From NCBI GenBank assembly GCA_026413225.1, contig CM048552.1:189010053-189074052 (forward strand): 64,000 nt of DNA, in the 5' to 3' direction. Under the pieces are notes generated by a model, which saw only the letters and a list, made by a program, of their open reading frames with translations, had not been told where the DNA came from and searched no databases. Position 1 is the stretch's first letter. The number at the start of each line of letters is the position of its first letter. The position numbers and the translations under genes were made by a program. Shown piece after piece: positions 1 to 14,000 of the stretch. Source of the DNA: Otis tarda (taxonomy: Eukaryota > Chordata > Aves > Otidiformes > Otididae).

Positions 1-3000
1 CAGGTCTTTGCTGCAGAATGGCTTGATTATTTTAGATCAAACCAATGACAAGGGCACTGGCTTCATCACTGGTTCATTGCAAATGTGTTTTTGGCCAGTT
101 GTGTTTATCTCCAAACCTTTCAGGAAGGCTTGTAGAACAAACCTTAAAAGAAATGTATCATATGAAGGTATAATACCTAAAGCAACTAAAACTATTATAA
201 GAAGAAATATGAGTCTGGGAACCTCTTCATAATTCACTTGGATAACAAAATTGCCAGTTCATGTCAGAAGGCTACTAATAATTTGCCTTGCAGAAGCACT
301 GGATTTCAGGAGAGAGAAAAGTCTCATTATATTTTAAGATTAGTTATGAGAAAGTAAAATTATCGTTTATTTGCTACTTTGGAGTGAAAACACATTATGG
401 AAGGTTGTGTTTTACCTATGGTGACCCGAAGGACAGAAATTGTAGGGAACGTGAGAAAAGGGAATATATTTTCATAGTTAGAATTCTTTCAATTATTCAA
501 ATAAATTATGTGACAAGTCTTGGTTTAGTTAAAGCTTAGTAAAGGACACTTTTATTAGATGGAAAATTATTATATGATCTTGCAAAGACTAACACAAGAG
601 AAATTCTAAGTAATTAATCCAATTACCGGAGGCAGACAAGGCATTATATTTTAGCATATTATGTATTTGAGTTTCTGATACATATTCTTCTGTATATTTT
701 TGTATTATAAAAATATCTTCTAACAATTTCATGTAGGTATTTCATTCTAGATTCACAGAGAAGTGAGTCCTAGCATTGTAAAAAATATTTTAGATTTATT
801 TCTAATGCTGCCTTTCTGTGTGCCTGCTTGTTAGCAGTAATATAGTGTAGCCTAGGGCTACAAAATTAAGTGCTCTGTGTAATAAAATGCTTACATATAC
901 TTCTATATTTTTGTAGGGGTCAGTGAACAAGGTAATGCATTTCTTGTAAAATAAAAGCCAATTTCTGGTTGAAACACCTCTTTACACATATTTTTTCTGC
1001 TTATGCTCACCTCTGACCGTTCACCGAGCTTACTGGGGTCACGACTCATCACAATGCTAAAGCACATAGGTAAGTCACAGATATTGCATGGTAACTCCTA
1101 TATAACTCTTAAGTAACAGGAGCCCCTATTATTCATAGAAATAATGGAAATGCAGGTGAAAAAGTTAAAAGTTCTGTGTTTTGGTTTTCTTTCAGATACT
1201 TTTTGGGCTACTGAAATAAACCAAGTAAAAGTCAACTTACGATGTTTCACAATCTCTCTATGAAGTGTGTAAATTAGGGTTATAAGGGAAAATATGTTTG
1301 GGGCTAGTTTTTACTTTGTTAGTTAGACTAAATCAGGATACAAAGCAACTCTTAACATAGCGTTCAAACACTATAAGCAATTGCCATAAGCTTTATAGTA
1401 ATGACTGTACCCCAAAACTCAATGCAGCATCTACTTAGGGTTTGAATGGTGTGAGATTTGATTGTAATTAACTAGAAATTATATTCCTAGGGCAATAAAC
1501 TGGACTTCTATGAAATTAACTACATATTCATTACAGTAAGATAGACTCTGCTGATAATGTGATATAGTATGTCAATTTTGGAAAACTTTAGCAGAACAAG
1601 TTTTTTTTTATGATTCTGAATTTTAGACTTGATGCCAAAAAGAGCTCCATGAAAAAGGCTTGTACCTAACAAATAGATAATCTAAATGGCTAAAATAATT
1701 TGCAACTACAGGCAATCTGGAGGAACATTTCAGTTAGTTTCTTCACACCTAGCTAGAATGTAAGTATGAGTGGTTCTGTGTGCATACTTTTATTATGTTA
1801 TATGTCTTCACTCAGTTTATTAGAGTATATGTAATTATTAATACATTTCCACAATTAAACATTTCAACTGAGAGCACTAGTCTGTGATCTATATAATAAC
1901 TGTATTAAGTCATTTGCTGGTAGACTAGTATTTGTTTCATAATTAGGAGTATGAATGTTATTAAGCCACATAATTTCTGGGAACATTCACCCTTGTACAG
2001 CAGGGTCTGAAAGGAAGAGATTAATTGAACCTTCAAAAATGGGCAATTATGGGACATAATTTCTGGTGCCTCATTAAGGAAGTTACTCAGATAGCAGAAA
2101 TGGTAGCTTTTACAAAACCTCAGACAAACTGCCAAAAATATTCTGTGTACTAGGGATACATATACTGCATGCATCTCCTTGACATCATAATTTCAGCTCT
2201 GTTGCCTTGTTGATGATTGAAGGCAAAAAAAAATCAGCCATTTAACTGGTCTAATAGTTGAAAAAATATAAAAAATCTTTTAAAATTATAAATACCTTTT
2301 ATTTTTTTCTTCAATTATAGTTGCAACAAAATAGAGAAGGAAATGGGTTCTCCAAATTTCTAGGAAATTTTATAGACTGGCTTTCTTCCTAAAATTTGTC
2401 ATTGTGGCTATCCTACAGCACTCATGTTCTTTATGTTATAGCAGACAATTTTTGACTATTTTAAGTAAACTTTATAAAGAATATTGCCTATATGGTCAAA
2501 TTTAGTGTTTGAAGCTAATCATAAGAACAGCATAATGTGAAAATATTACCGTAAAAAATCAGACTTCTAAGGAAGTCCAAGTAAATGATAGAAATTTACC
2601 TACTGTCGGAAATATCTCCTGCTGAAATTTCTATGTTATTCTGTTCTTCTATTATCTCTTTGTTACGGCATCAGTGTAGCACAACAGTTTATGTTACTCC
2701 GGTTTCTAGGGTTCCATTAAGAGCAGAAAACTACATAGAGATTTATGTTTGTATAAATGACTGGTAAATTTCATATTATTACATATGTATATAAATACAA
2801 ACAATTTATATTTATATATATGCAAATATTTACAGAAATAAAGCAGAAGCAGGTTAAGTCATCCAAGCATTATTTTTAATAGAACCAATAGTGAAAAGAA
2901 ACAAAATAAAATTAAAAAAAAAAACCAGTAACTCTCTCTGAAATTAGTTTCTTTGGGACCATAATTTTGCTGCTGTTTATGCAGTTTTGATATCCTTTGA

Positions 3001-6000
3001 ACTCTAACAAAGATCTGATTTTGTGCAGCCATCAAGAACATTTACTTGACTCTGAGCATGCAAAAATTCTTATGGTCATTTGGAAGGCATCTGATGTTTC
3101 TAGGCATTTTCAAATTGTCCTGTTTCTCCAAAAGGCCTTTAGTTAGTCTACTGCATCTTTCCTATAGTTTTCTGTACCAAGAACTGATGAATTTTTTGAT
3201 ACTTTCTTTGGTCATCAAGTTAAAAGACTTAAATAAAAGCAATTATTGTGAAAGGCTAAATTATTTTTCCTTATTCAGTTGGTTTCTTTGCGACTGGTAC
3301 TTTTGATATCTCTTTTCATTAAGAACACGGTTAATTCCGATGTATTTTCTAACTTCTGTAAAGATCGCTATTGTTCTGTCTTTATAAGCCTACTTTTCTA
3401 GACCAAACAAAAATAAATTTCTTCATGCTAATTGAAATCCTGTCTACTGGTACAGCATTTCTTAATGTTCAAGAAGGCAGGCAGGAGCAAGCCAGAAAGA
3501 CCTAAAATTTTCAAAAGTGATCAGGACAGCAGGAATACACTTGTGGTGGGAAATTACGGTGGACCAGTGTTCAGGCTCGCACACCATCCCTTGGTCATTC
3601 ACAGGGTTTAGTTACTAGCATAGTCCCTGCTGCAGTTATACAGTGAATGAGCCCTCTCCCAGGTAAATTCCAGGCTTCAGCTCCATGTATCCTTCTTGAT
3701 AGGCAGGATGGATGTGGCCATTGTATTTTGAGGGGATAGGATTTAGACATATGGATACGAGCCATGCCAGGCCACTTTTCTTGAGAGCAGAGAATGGGCA
3801 CTAATCCAAGAGAGACATTTATTTAGCATGTGCATGCAGTCTAGCTTTCCAGAAGACCTAGTCAGTAAGATCTCAAGATTGGCAGAAATACCTTGGATAA
3901 AAGCAGCCTTCCAAAATAAAATCCCAAATTTTGTCATCTTCCCTAGTAAATTGCGTTAAGAAAAAAATAACTTCTATCTGCATGCCTGGTTTCTTTGCTT
4001 ACTATTCTTTCTCATCATGCTGTCAAATAACACCCATGCTGTGTGTAATTGCTGGAAAACAGAGTTCATTTGAAACACTGTTGGGTATTGTTATTTGAAT
4101 TTGGGACTTCATTTTGTTCTCACTTTTACCAGTTTAAAAATTAGTTTATTTTCAGTCAGGTTAGTTCTGTTTTGCATCAGTGATACTGCAAGCCAGTCCT
4201 GTAGCTTTTCAGAGGCTGACACACATGACTGTGTACGTACCAAAAAATTATGTGTGCCTCCCAGGCACTGCAGTGAGTTCTCAGAGCTCCTTTGGCAGGT
4301 TTTCCTAGTCTCCAAATCAGAGTAACCACATCCGAAAGGCCCCTGCAGCACCTTCTACTTCAGTATTGTGTCTGGGAATTGTCACGGCGAGTGCTAGTTG
4401 GCACATGCCAAAACCACACCAGGGAACATTTCAGTTGCTTGGCAGTGTAGCTGAGCATGTTCCAGTGTCTAGAAACATTCCTGGGCACCGTTTAATGGAT
4501 TATGATAGACAAAGCCTTTATGGCTTGTGGTTCTAGAAGAAAATAGGAAATGAGACTGGATACTTCTGCTGAAAGATGCCCAATGGTATTAAAAACCTTG
4601 TATGTATTGTCTCATCTTCCACTTTATAAAAGTATTCAGAGCATTTGGTTGTATTAGGCTCACTAACATCTTTCTATATTTCCTACAACCTGATGAGAAC
4701 AGAAATGATTGTCTCATTCCTATCGAAGGTCTGCAAATCTCTGAACAGAAAAACCATATATCAGCTGCTGTCAGCTTCCTGACTTGAAGGGCAGTAAGAA
4801 TATTTTTCTTGTACACACTGTTTATATTCAAAATTTTTGAGACATTTCCTAATGTTTGCATTCGGCTGTCATCAGCCTTTCAAGGATTTTGCTGTCTTTT
4901 TGTTAGGTCAAAAACTGAATTTACTGTTGTTATTGTGGATCTTGATTACATTATGTTCTCTTCCTTTGATGCTGATCTCTGAAAAAACATACTGGCTTTT
5001 AAAGCAATAATTTTAAAGGCATTTTCTTAAGCTTACGTAAACAGTATATATTAATTATAAATTAGTTTATAAGTTATAATATTTAAATTATTAAACTATA
5101 AACTAATTTTTAAAGGAATAGTCCTTTTAAAGGAATGAAATTTTTAGGGAAACCAAAACAGACACTGACCCCCACAAATAAGGAGAAAGACTTCCCCTGT
5201 TTATGTTATAAATAAGTTAAAGGATGGCCAATTCCCAGTACTTACAAAGTAGCATACAGAAAAGAATCCTCTACCCCTATAATAAGCTTCTGTCATTTCT
5301 TCATTCTGGAATGCAGGGATGGTGGGCAACTCACAAATACGGGATGAAATTACTCAGGTTTAGGACAAAGTGTGACATGTTACCAGGTTCAGGTTATGCA
5401 TTTTGGAGCTAGTTGCCAACCTACTGAAGACAACAGAAATACTTGGTTTAATTAATGTGGGCAAACTTTTTTATTTGTGTTTACCGTAGTAATCCTAGTG
5501 ACCCAGTACTGCACGTTACACAGACTGAAATTGTTGACTGCCACCACATTCATACTGGTTTTCTCCCAAAACCTGGAAATATCCCATTTTTTCAAATGTG
5601 TTAATTTTCAGGATCAATACTTTGGTTTTACTGTGCCTCATTTAGATTAAATAGGTATGATTCCATCTTTACTATTGTGTAACCCTCTTCAGCCCAGAAT
5701 TTAAGACTGCATCAAGACTCATTTTTTGGTGAAGGCTGTGCAGGTCTGAGGCTCTCATGTCCTAACTGTCCAAATTGTCACTTCTTCGAAGTGACTTCTG
5801 GTTCCCTCTTAAGGCTGATGTCTGGTCTTCCTTCACAAAGAAACCAGAGAAGGGCAGACATAGTACAGAGCTTAGTCTTACACCTAGAGGGATGCTAAAC
5901 ACATGTAAGGAGAACATTATCCCAGACTGGAGAAGCAGCAATACCTCTCAGCGAGGTACTTAGGGATACTCACTTCAATGACAGCTGAAATGAGGATTAT

Positions 6001-6690
6001 GCACCTAGTATTTTTTAACTCATGGCAACTTATGTGCCTTCAGCTTTGTCAAGCACCTTTTACTAAACCCTTAGTCAAATAAGAAGTGTATTCATGGATT
6101 GCGGTTTTCAATCTGAAGCACAACCTCTACTTAGAAATGAAAAAGCAGATAAACTTTCTATGAATACAAGTCAGTGAGTAAAACCTAGGTCTTAAAGTGA
6201 TCAATCTTTTTTTCTTTCTTTACTTGTTGAACTGCATTATCTTTCTAGTCACTGGAGTGCTAGAAATCCTAAACTTTTGGACATTTCAGTGGGCTCAAAG
6301 CAGGACAAAAGTATGTACATCCAAAATTTGGATTTTAAGGCTGAGAAAACACATTTTATAATGGTAAATTCTGCTCCTGTGCACGGCAAGGTCTGCCAAT
6401 GAGGTGATTTTCTTCCTTTCCTACTTGAAAAGATTGCGAGAGATCTCCGAACACCCTCAGCACTGCACGAACACCATCTTTCAAACACAAAATCAAGAGC
6501 TTGGAGAGGAGGCGTGTGCTGGTGAGTGCAGTGGCTGGTTTGGTTCACCAGTTTTGGTTCATCAGTTCAGCACTGTGACGGTTGGACCACTGACCTGAGG
6601 TGGTGTCCTCTTCACCCTGGCTGAGGGGATCCAGATCCATCCTCCCCAGGCAGACAGCTCAGCTGGCAGCCTTGCCCTTAGCAAGCTTTC
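1..6690. other. AT-rich non-coding DNA, no gene recognised
   Basis: I see no coding exon, RNA gene or recognisable transposon in this stretch. Open frames are at most about 100 codons, overlap on both strands, and show no family resemblance. Base composition is AT-rich with scattered short A and T runs, as expected of avian intergenic or deep intronic sequence. The only structured element noted is the hairpin at 5,059-5,109, listed separately. An old repeat too diverged to recognise by eye could be present. Confidence 0.6.
5059..5109. repeat. AT-rich inverted repeat (hairpin)
   Basis: The 12-bp arms AAATTAGTTTAT (5,059-5,070) and ATAAACTAATTT (5,098-5,109) are exact reverse complements, separated by 27 bp of almost pure A/T. 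Pairing continues inward with a one-base offset. Just downstream the short sequence TTTAAAGGAAT is repeated. The stretch could extrude as a cruciform, but long A/T inverted repeats also arise readily by chance in such DNA. No transposon family was recognised. Confidence 0.6.
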
Positions 6691-6704
6691 TTTTTTTTTT
6701 TTTT
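6691..6704. repeat. Poly(T) run, 14 nt
   Basis: An uninterrupted run of 14 T follows a CTTTC context. It could be the antisense trace of a retroposed poly(A) tail, but no element is recognisable beside it and no target duplication was seen. It may simply be a homopolymer. Confidence 0.8.
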
Positions 6705-7115
6705 GTGGTATTCAGGCCTCAGCATTGCATCTTACATGCACAGCAGCTGGTTGGAGTAGATGAAACTTTTAAAAAACGTTAAGTTTAAATAAAGCAAACC
6801 TCAGTGAGTCATTTTTGTTCTAACACTGATAACTCATGGAATAAGAAGAGATAATGTTAGACAGGCTGTTTTTAATACCTATTAAACTGTTATGATCATC
6901 TAATCAGTCTCGCTCCCTTCTGCATTTTAAATAAAGAAAAAAAAAACCGAAACCAAAACCAAAATACCATTTAGTAATTTCTGCATGAATTAAAGCTTTC
7001 AGGACAGAAGCCTAACTTCAGAGGCTACACCTCAGCCACTTGTAAAGCTTGCTCTCTACTTAGTATTGAGAAACCCTCAGCTCCATAATCTTTGCATAAC
7101 TGACTGTATATCTTG

Positions 7116-7134
7116 AAAAAAAAAAAAAAAAAAA
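7116..7134. repeat. Poly(A) run, 19 nt
   Basis: An unbroken run of 19 A. No coding remnant of a processed gene or LINE was recognised upstream, so it is listed only as a mononucleotide repeat. Confidence 0.85.
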
Positions 7135-10100
7135 GACAAGTTAAAATAAAATAGCAAGTCATGATACATCAGTGTTACAACCAGAAAGTCAACAGTAGAT
7201 CTCAGACACTTGAGCTACATGGAGGCACTTTACTTTGCCCGTTAGTAGATCTGCCTCCTTTTTTGTAATTAAGCCCTTTCTCCTGAGCAGGGACTGAGCT
7301 AAGTAGAAATGGAAATAGGTAGTGTATAATGAGGTGTTTAAACTGTAATGTAGTGAAGTGATAGGAAGCTACCAAGCTGTTACCCTAGCAAGTTTTATTG
7401 TTTGTTGGTCATGTTTGCACTAGCTTTTACTTTTTTTTCTCACAGTTGTGGGGAACTATTTTTATTTTTGTCACTGTTTTACACACAATCCAGCTCCCTA
7501 GTCAGAATGGCAAGTGAAGAATCTACCTTTTGAAAGACTTTTTTTTTTTCTCTATACAATGAAATCATTCATTATTCCATAATTATGCCCTATTCCTCAC
7601 AAGTACACCAATGCAGGACCCACAGTCTGTATTTTCTGCATTTTCTTTAGAGTAGTGAAAATTGAAGTCTTCTGCATTCCATGGAGCACCTACCTACCAG
7701 CCAAAGGGAATATATCTATTTGCCATCTTGAAATATAAGAGCTGTACTGTCTTTAAAAGATTTATCCTGCATATTCAGCATTTGAAATAAACACTGAAAC
7801 TTGGAGATATTCCAAAGTTAAGGGAATTGACCAAAGCAAATATTAAATTGACAAAGTACAATAGACTTAATTTGTTTTTCTATATATATTCAAAATATTA
7901 TAAGGAAAATGTTTTGGAACATTTATGATCTTAGTTTATGCATGCAAAGTAAAATCTGACCTTCATTTATAGCAATTATTCAGAACTCAATCAGACTGTC
8001 TTTTTGTTTCAGTGACAAAACTGAAGGTGATTAAAGAAGAGGAAATGTCATTTGCTGGCATCTAGTCTGCTATGAGTCTGCCAAAACCAGAGATATAAGC
8101 CCTTGAATTTATTTCCTTTTGAACAAAGAACACAGAAAAGATTAAATTCATAGGAAAGAATAAGTCATGAATAACATATTTTGACTTATTCCTGTGGCAA
8201 GCCCGAATGTTTTAACAGAAAAAAAGCCTGCAATCACTGTATTGCAGAGTGAGTTTTGCACCATCTATGACTGGATAAATTCAATATAACTTGGAGGGAT
8301 TTGAATTTAAAAAGTGGAAGGGTTTGCTCATTCTTACATGCAAGTTTCAGCTAAGGATTTATATTCAATTTTTGTTCCTTGTGTATGTGCTCAAAGGAGA
8401 GTTTTCACTAGAATTTGCAATATTTTGATTTCTTCTTTATACTGTCACTAAAATTGCTCTTGTCATTATGATTTCTAAGGCCTTTAGCTTGTGTCCAGCA
8501 ATGTGTGTGAGGTATTGCTGCTTCCAGATCTGCGCTGCAATTCTGCAGCTATTGCTGAACAGAACTCATTTGTGCAAATGATCTTACTGACTGCAGTGCA
8601 GGTCCTTGGGTTTATAGCATCTGTAAGTAAATATTTGTAAGTCAAGGTTGTATAAACAGCCCCTACAGTAGCTGGCATCTACTGAAGTATTAGATGAACA
8701 AGCTAACATGGCTAAAGCCTTAACTCTGAGCCTGTTTCTATACAATGATAAGCAAAAGAGGAACAGGGATTGTTCCCTGCCACTGAAGCCAAATGAGATG
8801 GATTAGATTCCCTCAGTAAAGATCACAGCTAGTCACGTCCAAAGCCTTTGAAGGTAGATTTGGAGGCTACACAAGATGGAGTGAAAACAAGCACAGCCTC
8901 AGGGAAATTGCTCATTCAAACTTCTAAACGTGGGAGCAAGAGAACCATCCTCTGAACCGTACCAAAGCAAAACTAGTCACTCTGATACAAAATAAATCCA
9001 GAGCAGCAAGCTCAGAATTAACGAGCATGGATGATCAGGGACCTGGTGTTGGACTCTTTCCTTTTCTCTTTTTGATTGGAGAGGAGGTGTACCTGAAGAA
9101 GCAACAAAGCCATCTACCTTAATTTACTGTGCTACTGATTCTTCTCTAAAAAGCCGAAAAATTGTAAAGGATGCAGAAGCTCTCCAAAACAAACAAAAAA
9201 AAAATAAGAGAAATGTCTTGTCATGAGAGTTTTCACCATGATCTGGGAAACTGAGTCACATCATTTAGGAAAAGAAAGAAAGGTATTGCTGCGCCATGCT
9301 GTCCAAGTATGGCCTGTTCACTGAACCCTAAAATGGGGTGAAATTATGTTAGAATTAAGGCGCTTCTTGAAAATAAAGATGTAAAAGCAAACAAAAAAAA
9401 CTTAGTATATCAACAGTATTGATTGCAAAGTGGTTAAATCTGTAAGAGGTGAAGACACTAGGTTTTACTTCCTACAGCAGAGTTCCATAACACTTCCAAT
9501 GGCATGTTGGTGAAATTTCATCATTATCAAAATATTTATTAAGAACTTAACCTTTTTTTTTTTTCAGTCCACCACTCAAAATACATTGTTTCACAAAAGT
9601 ACCAGCTTATTTAACAAATATTTCTAACTTTTCATGGTGATAACAGGCTCCTCTGCTAAGCTGGCAACATTTTGCTGGTTCAAGAGATTGTTCCATTGTT
9701 GTGCATCATGTCTTCCTAAACAAAATGATAACACAGTGCCTAAAATTTCTTTTTGATGTTCATACAAAAAAGTTGTATAAATCAGTTAACATACTCTCGA
9801 TAGATAATTATTTTAAAGCCTTTAAATATTAAAATTGCTACAGTAATTTTTTGTCTATATGTGATAGACCCAAATATTATGCCACCATCTAAGAGTACTG
9901 AAGTTTAATAGTCTTAGAAACCCTGCTTTTGACTTTTTCAGTGAGATGAATAGTATATTTTTTTGTAAACTTTTTGTTGTGAGTGCAGTCTAGCTTAATA
10001 GAGTGCAATGGGAAAAACAAGCCTGGGAGCAATATAGATAAGCAACCGCACAACAAACTTCAGGGAGGCAATTGCAGGGCAATGGCACATGTCCAAACCA

Positions 10101-10382
10101 CAGGACTCAGCTGTTCTGCTGGCTGGGAACAAGGAGATAAAAAAGATACTCCCCAGCTGAAAGGCTCTTTCTAGAAGAGGAGTCAGGCAGTGAATGGCCT
10201 CTATGCAAAGGAAGGGAAGCTGACAAAGGTGAGCCTCCCCTCCAAATAAAGCTATTTGTGGATTTACTTGATGATTGTAAAATATGTTTGGTTGGTTTTT
10301 TTTTTCTGAAATAGTTTCTAACTCAGTAAGTAATGCCTTTGCTAAATAGATGGCTCATTTATGATGGTAGACCATTATCACA

Positions 10383-10555
10383 TGAGGGGAGAGAGAGAAA
10401 GAGCCCCTGTTCAGCAATATTTTGGGGAGTCCCACCTCCCCCACAGGACAAGATTGGGGTTATGGTCAATTATGGGGGTGGTGTATCTGTGAAAAAAGTG
10501 TAGGTGGTTATGGGTTATGTGCGGGGTGTGACAGGGGTGGCCCAGAGCAGAGTGT
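10383..10555 (+). other. G-run-rich patch
   Basis: The plus strand carries G runs at 10,456-10,459 (4), 10,474-10,478 (5), 10,512-10,514 (3), 10,523-10,526 (4) and 10,534-10,537 (4), with few C runs. The first loops are long (14 and 33 nt) and the last two are short (8 and 7 nt). It therefore only weakly fits a G-quadruplex pattern. Its composition differs from the AT-rich surroundings. Confidence 0.4.
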
Positions 10556-11048
10556 TAGGAAATTCCACTTTGACCAGAGGTGCTATCTCCTTTTAAATAG
10601 AAATAAAGGAATAAATAGGAAGACATGTTTCTAACCAAGTAATAACAGCTGTGATTCTCGACAACACCAAAAATACTATTTCAAATAGAACTTCTGAAAT
10701 GAAATATTAAAAACTTCTTAAGGGCCTCAAGAACTGTAAGGATGAAAAGCACAAAATTAATAGATAAAATACATTCTTCATGCTTTACTTGTTTTAAGTA
10801 GGATGAGAACCAGCCTAAATCAAAATGTAAGAGGATGTGTTGCACAAATCCAAGACACTGCCATCTGAAATGGTATGTGTTTCATTTTTTTTCTTAAATA
10901 GTCTTTAAAATAATTGGTAAAGCTATCTTTCAAGAGAAACCGTGCCATAAAAAACATTTTCTGAAGTATTTTTTGTCCCATGGAATTAGAAGAGTGGGCC
11001 TCAAATAGGATTTTTCTTTTATCTAACAAATGACCTGGTTTTCCTGGG

Positions 11049-11074
11049 TTTTTGTTTGTTTGTTTGTTTGTTTT
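11049..11074. repeat. (GTTT)n microsatellite
   Basis: About five perfect GTTT units are flanked by T runs. It is a simple tetranucleotide repeat and probably length-variable. Confidence 0.9.
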
Positions 11075-14000
11075 CTGATCACAAACACACATTGATTCAC
11101 GAAGAACACAGCAAAATAGAAATGTTGAGGAATTATGATACAATTCTCAAAAATTCAAGGGACAGTGCCCCTGCTGTTATTGCCTTTCACTGATAGCACA
11201 GTAGATTATCCTCTGCTGAGAAAGGAGACCTGTTTCCAACATTTTATGTGTGCTATATGCAAGAAGTTTTAAAGTATTTTGTGATGTCATCTTGTGAGTG
11301 CAATTCTTTGTGTTTATTAAAAATGCCTAAAAAGATTAAAGCACAGACCGTACACAACGGTTTATTTGATCTGAAGTGGTTTATTTATTTTTTTGCTTTG
11401 TTTCCAGACTTGTTTAAACCTGACTTGGATTTTGTTGTCATTCTTCCAACCACTGAAATAAAGATATATAAATAAACAAATGTATATCTACATATATAAA
11501 TTCCTGCAGAGAACAATGCTTAGAAATTATTTGTTTGATGGAGACTTTCCATTGTCACCAACAGCTGTTGGTTTGACAGCAGCTTTCTCTTTTGGTATAA
11601 AGGCTTGAAAAGGATATCTTTGTAGGTAACTGAAATGATTTATTTATTTTATTATTCTTAATCTTTCATTCTGAGCTGCAGAAGCTGGTAAGAACAATTC
11701 CATGGGGGAATATTAGTGATACCTATTAATATGTTATGTGGAAAATATACGGGTTTGATCATTTTACACAAACATATTAATCATATTGGAATGTGCACAT
11801 ACCATCTGGCACAACATATAAAATCTGAGAGAACAGGATGTGATATTGTTACTGCTAGAACTCCATGCATGCAGAAACAAAGGCTACTTATACTTACATA
11901 AATTAATGCATTTCGTGACACAAATGACTGAACTATACAGCTCAGTGATTATTCTGTGTAGAGGTGTCCTCAGCGAACGTTGTATATTTTGGGGAGATGT
12001 CACCGACTGGTTGCTTGCTGATTCATTTGCAGTGTTAATCATATGAACATAATAGCTCTCTCCATGATGGATGGGCAGTTGTTGACAGGAAGCCTTTTTC
12101 CAGTGATGGAACATCCTTTCCCCACAGAACTGATTTTTCGTTCAGCAGTGTATTCACTAAACCAGCTCCATCTAATGGCTTTTGGTAATTGCACTAAAAA
12201 GGTTTCAAAATAAAATTTTAAAAAGGCAAAAATCTAATAGGGCTTTGTGGGCTTTTTGTTGTTATTTTTTAGATGTTATAGTTTGTCTTGGAATCATAAA
12301 AATAACATAGACATAAATGCTCAAGAAAAAAAAAAGAAAAATAAAATGAAAGAAAATGGTCTCAGGCTGACAAAACAAACAATTTTTCTCACCAGGGTCA
12401 GGTTTAAGTTAGTGACAATACAACAAAACAAAGAGTTCATCACTATAAACTAATCACCTTTGACCGAATGTCCAAAATATTTTAATCGACATTAACTCTG
12501 TTTTGTGATGAAGAGCTAGTCTAGGCAATACTTCAAAGTTCCCATTCCAGCCTTATTTTCTATGATTTCTAGGAACTGAAAACAAGGAAATATTAAACAA
12601 AGTTCTGCATGTTCTAGGCCAAACACATTTTATTTTATTATGTTCTCTAGATATTTCAGATATTGTGTAGTGATATAAAAAAGCACTGTGACATCTGCAC
12701 CATCCCACATTTTTCTCTTGAACAAAACAATCTCAGGACTAGAGCCAGAAAACTTTTTCTCAACCACTTGAGGCTTAACTCAGTTTCTCTCTTTTCTGTC
12801 CGCTTTTTAGTCAGGTGTTTCTGGTACTGATGGAGGAGGGAAAGTACTTCCACTGTCAATATCCATCAGTTGAGTGGAGACGTAGAGCACGGCTCACCTT
12901 GGCAAAGTACAGACTCTGTGGATCAGATGTTTTAGCAGAGGTCACAGTCACTATAAACTATGACTATTTGATCCTGAGGGTAGATGGGTAGGGGCACTTT
13001 CTACGAACAGTTAGACGGGCTGCATGCTGTATTCCAGTCATAGTCTTGGCATCATTGTTCACTCAAATTAAAAGAAGATCAATCCTTGGCCCTGGTGTTT
13101 CACATAAGCAATGATGAAAGGATACAGTTTGTGCAGTAAACAAAACCAATAAGCTGCAATGTTAAAGCTGGGGTAAAATAAATGGTAAGCTGGAGAGATC
13201 AAAGCACATTGATGAGCATTTTGCAGGAAACTTGGCAAAGGGGAGTTTTAACAAAACATTAGAAGAACAGCTTTTTCCCTTCCAAGTATCACCAGGTGGT
13301 AAGCCAACAGTTTTCAAATTTTGAATTAAAAAGGACTGTGTTTCACTTCAGTCATACTCATTCAATGAGCTTTCTACCCATAGTCAATTCTACAGCTGTG
13401 ATGCCAGAAGACCCTTGCAGTATAAATTTGCAAGAGAAAGTCTTTCCTGTGGTCAAATGGAGAGTTCAAACCTCAGTGAAAGTAAAGGCAGCAAAAGTTT
13501 TCCTGTAGTATCATCAGGAAGTTCTTCACTTGCATGGGCTGGATGCCTGCTAAAGCATAATCCTTGTCTTTTAATGGCAGAATGCAGGGTATGCTTATAT
13601 GATTTTCCAAAAATCAGTGTTTAGAAATGTGCATTTTTCACATAATAACTCAGTATTACAAAAGCGCTTACCATATATGTGCCCGCATGCAAAATGTTTA
13701 CAAGATAAGTGAATGGAATAAACAGCATTATATTTATTCAACTATCCTGTATGAAAGGTTAATTCTATAAGAAAGATGAGTTAGAGAATGGTCCTCTAAT
13801 ATTGGGAAAGCCAGATATAATTGCACACAACCTCATTTCGTAAAACAAGTTAAAATAAATGCACAAGTCACTGCCTCTGGTACAAATGGTAGTTTCAGAA
13901 TGTTGCAGTTACTGTGCTTTAAATCAATGAAATCACCAAATAACATATTTTTCCCCCCTCATTTCATCCAGTACCTTTGGCAGCCTTTACAACACTGCAG

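Larger units (their letters stand above)
6705..11048. other. AT-rich non-coding DNA with short homopolymers
   Basis: No gene or transposon is recognised. The stretch contains a CCAAAA-like short repeat near 6,945-6,965, the A run listed separately at 7,116-7,134, and a G-run-rich patch at about 10,383-10,555. A pyrimidine run followed by CAG near 9,550-9,566 looks like a splice acceptor, but all three frames beyond it close within about 25 codons, so it is not called. Confidence 0.55.

Noticed and set aside
9545-9600. Poly(T) plus CAG, resembling a splice acceptor
   Set aside because: All three frames beyond it end within about 25 codons and none resembles a protein.
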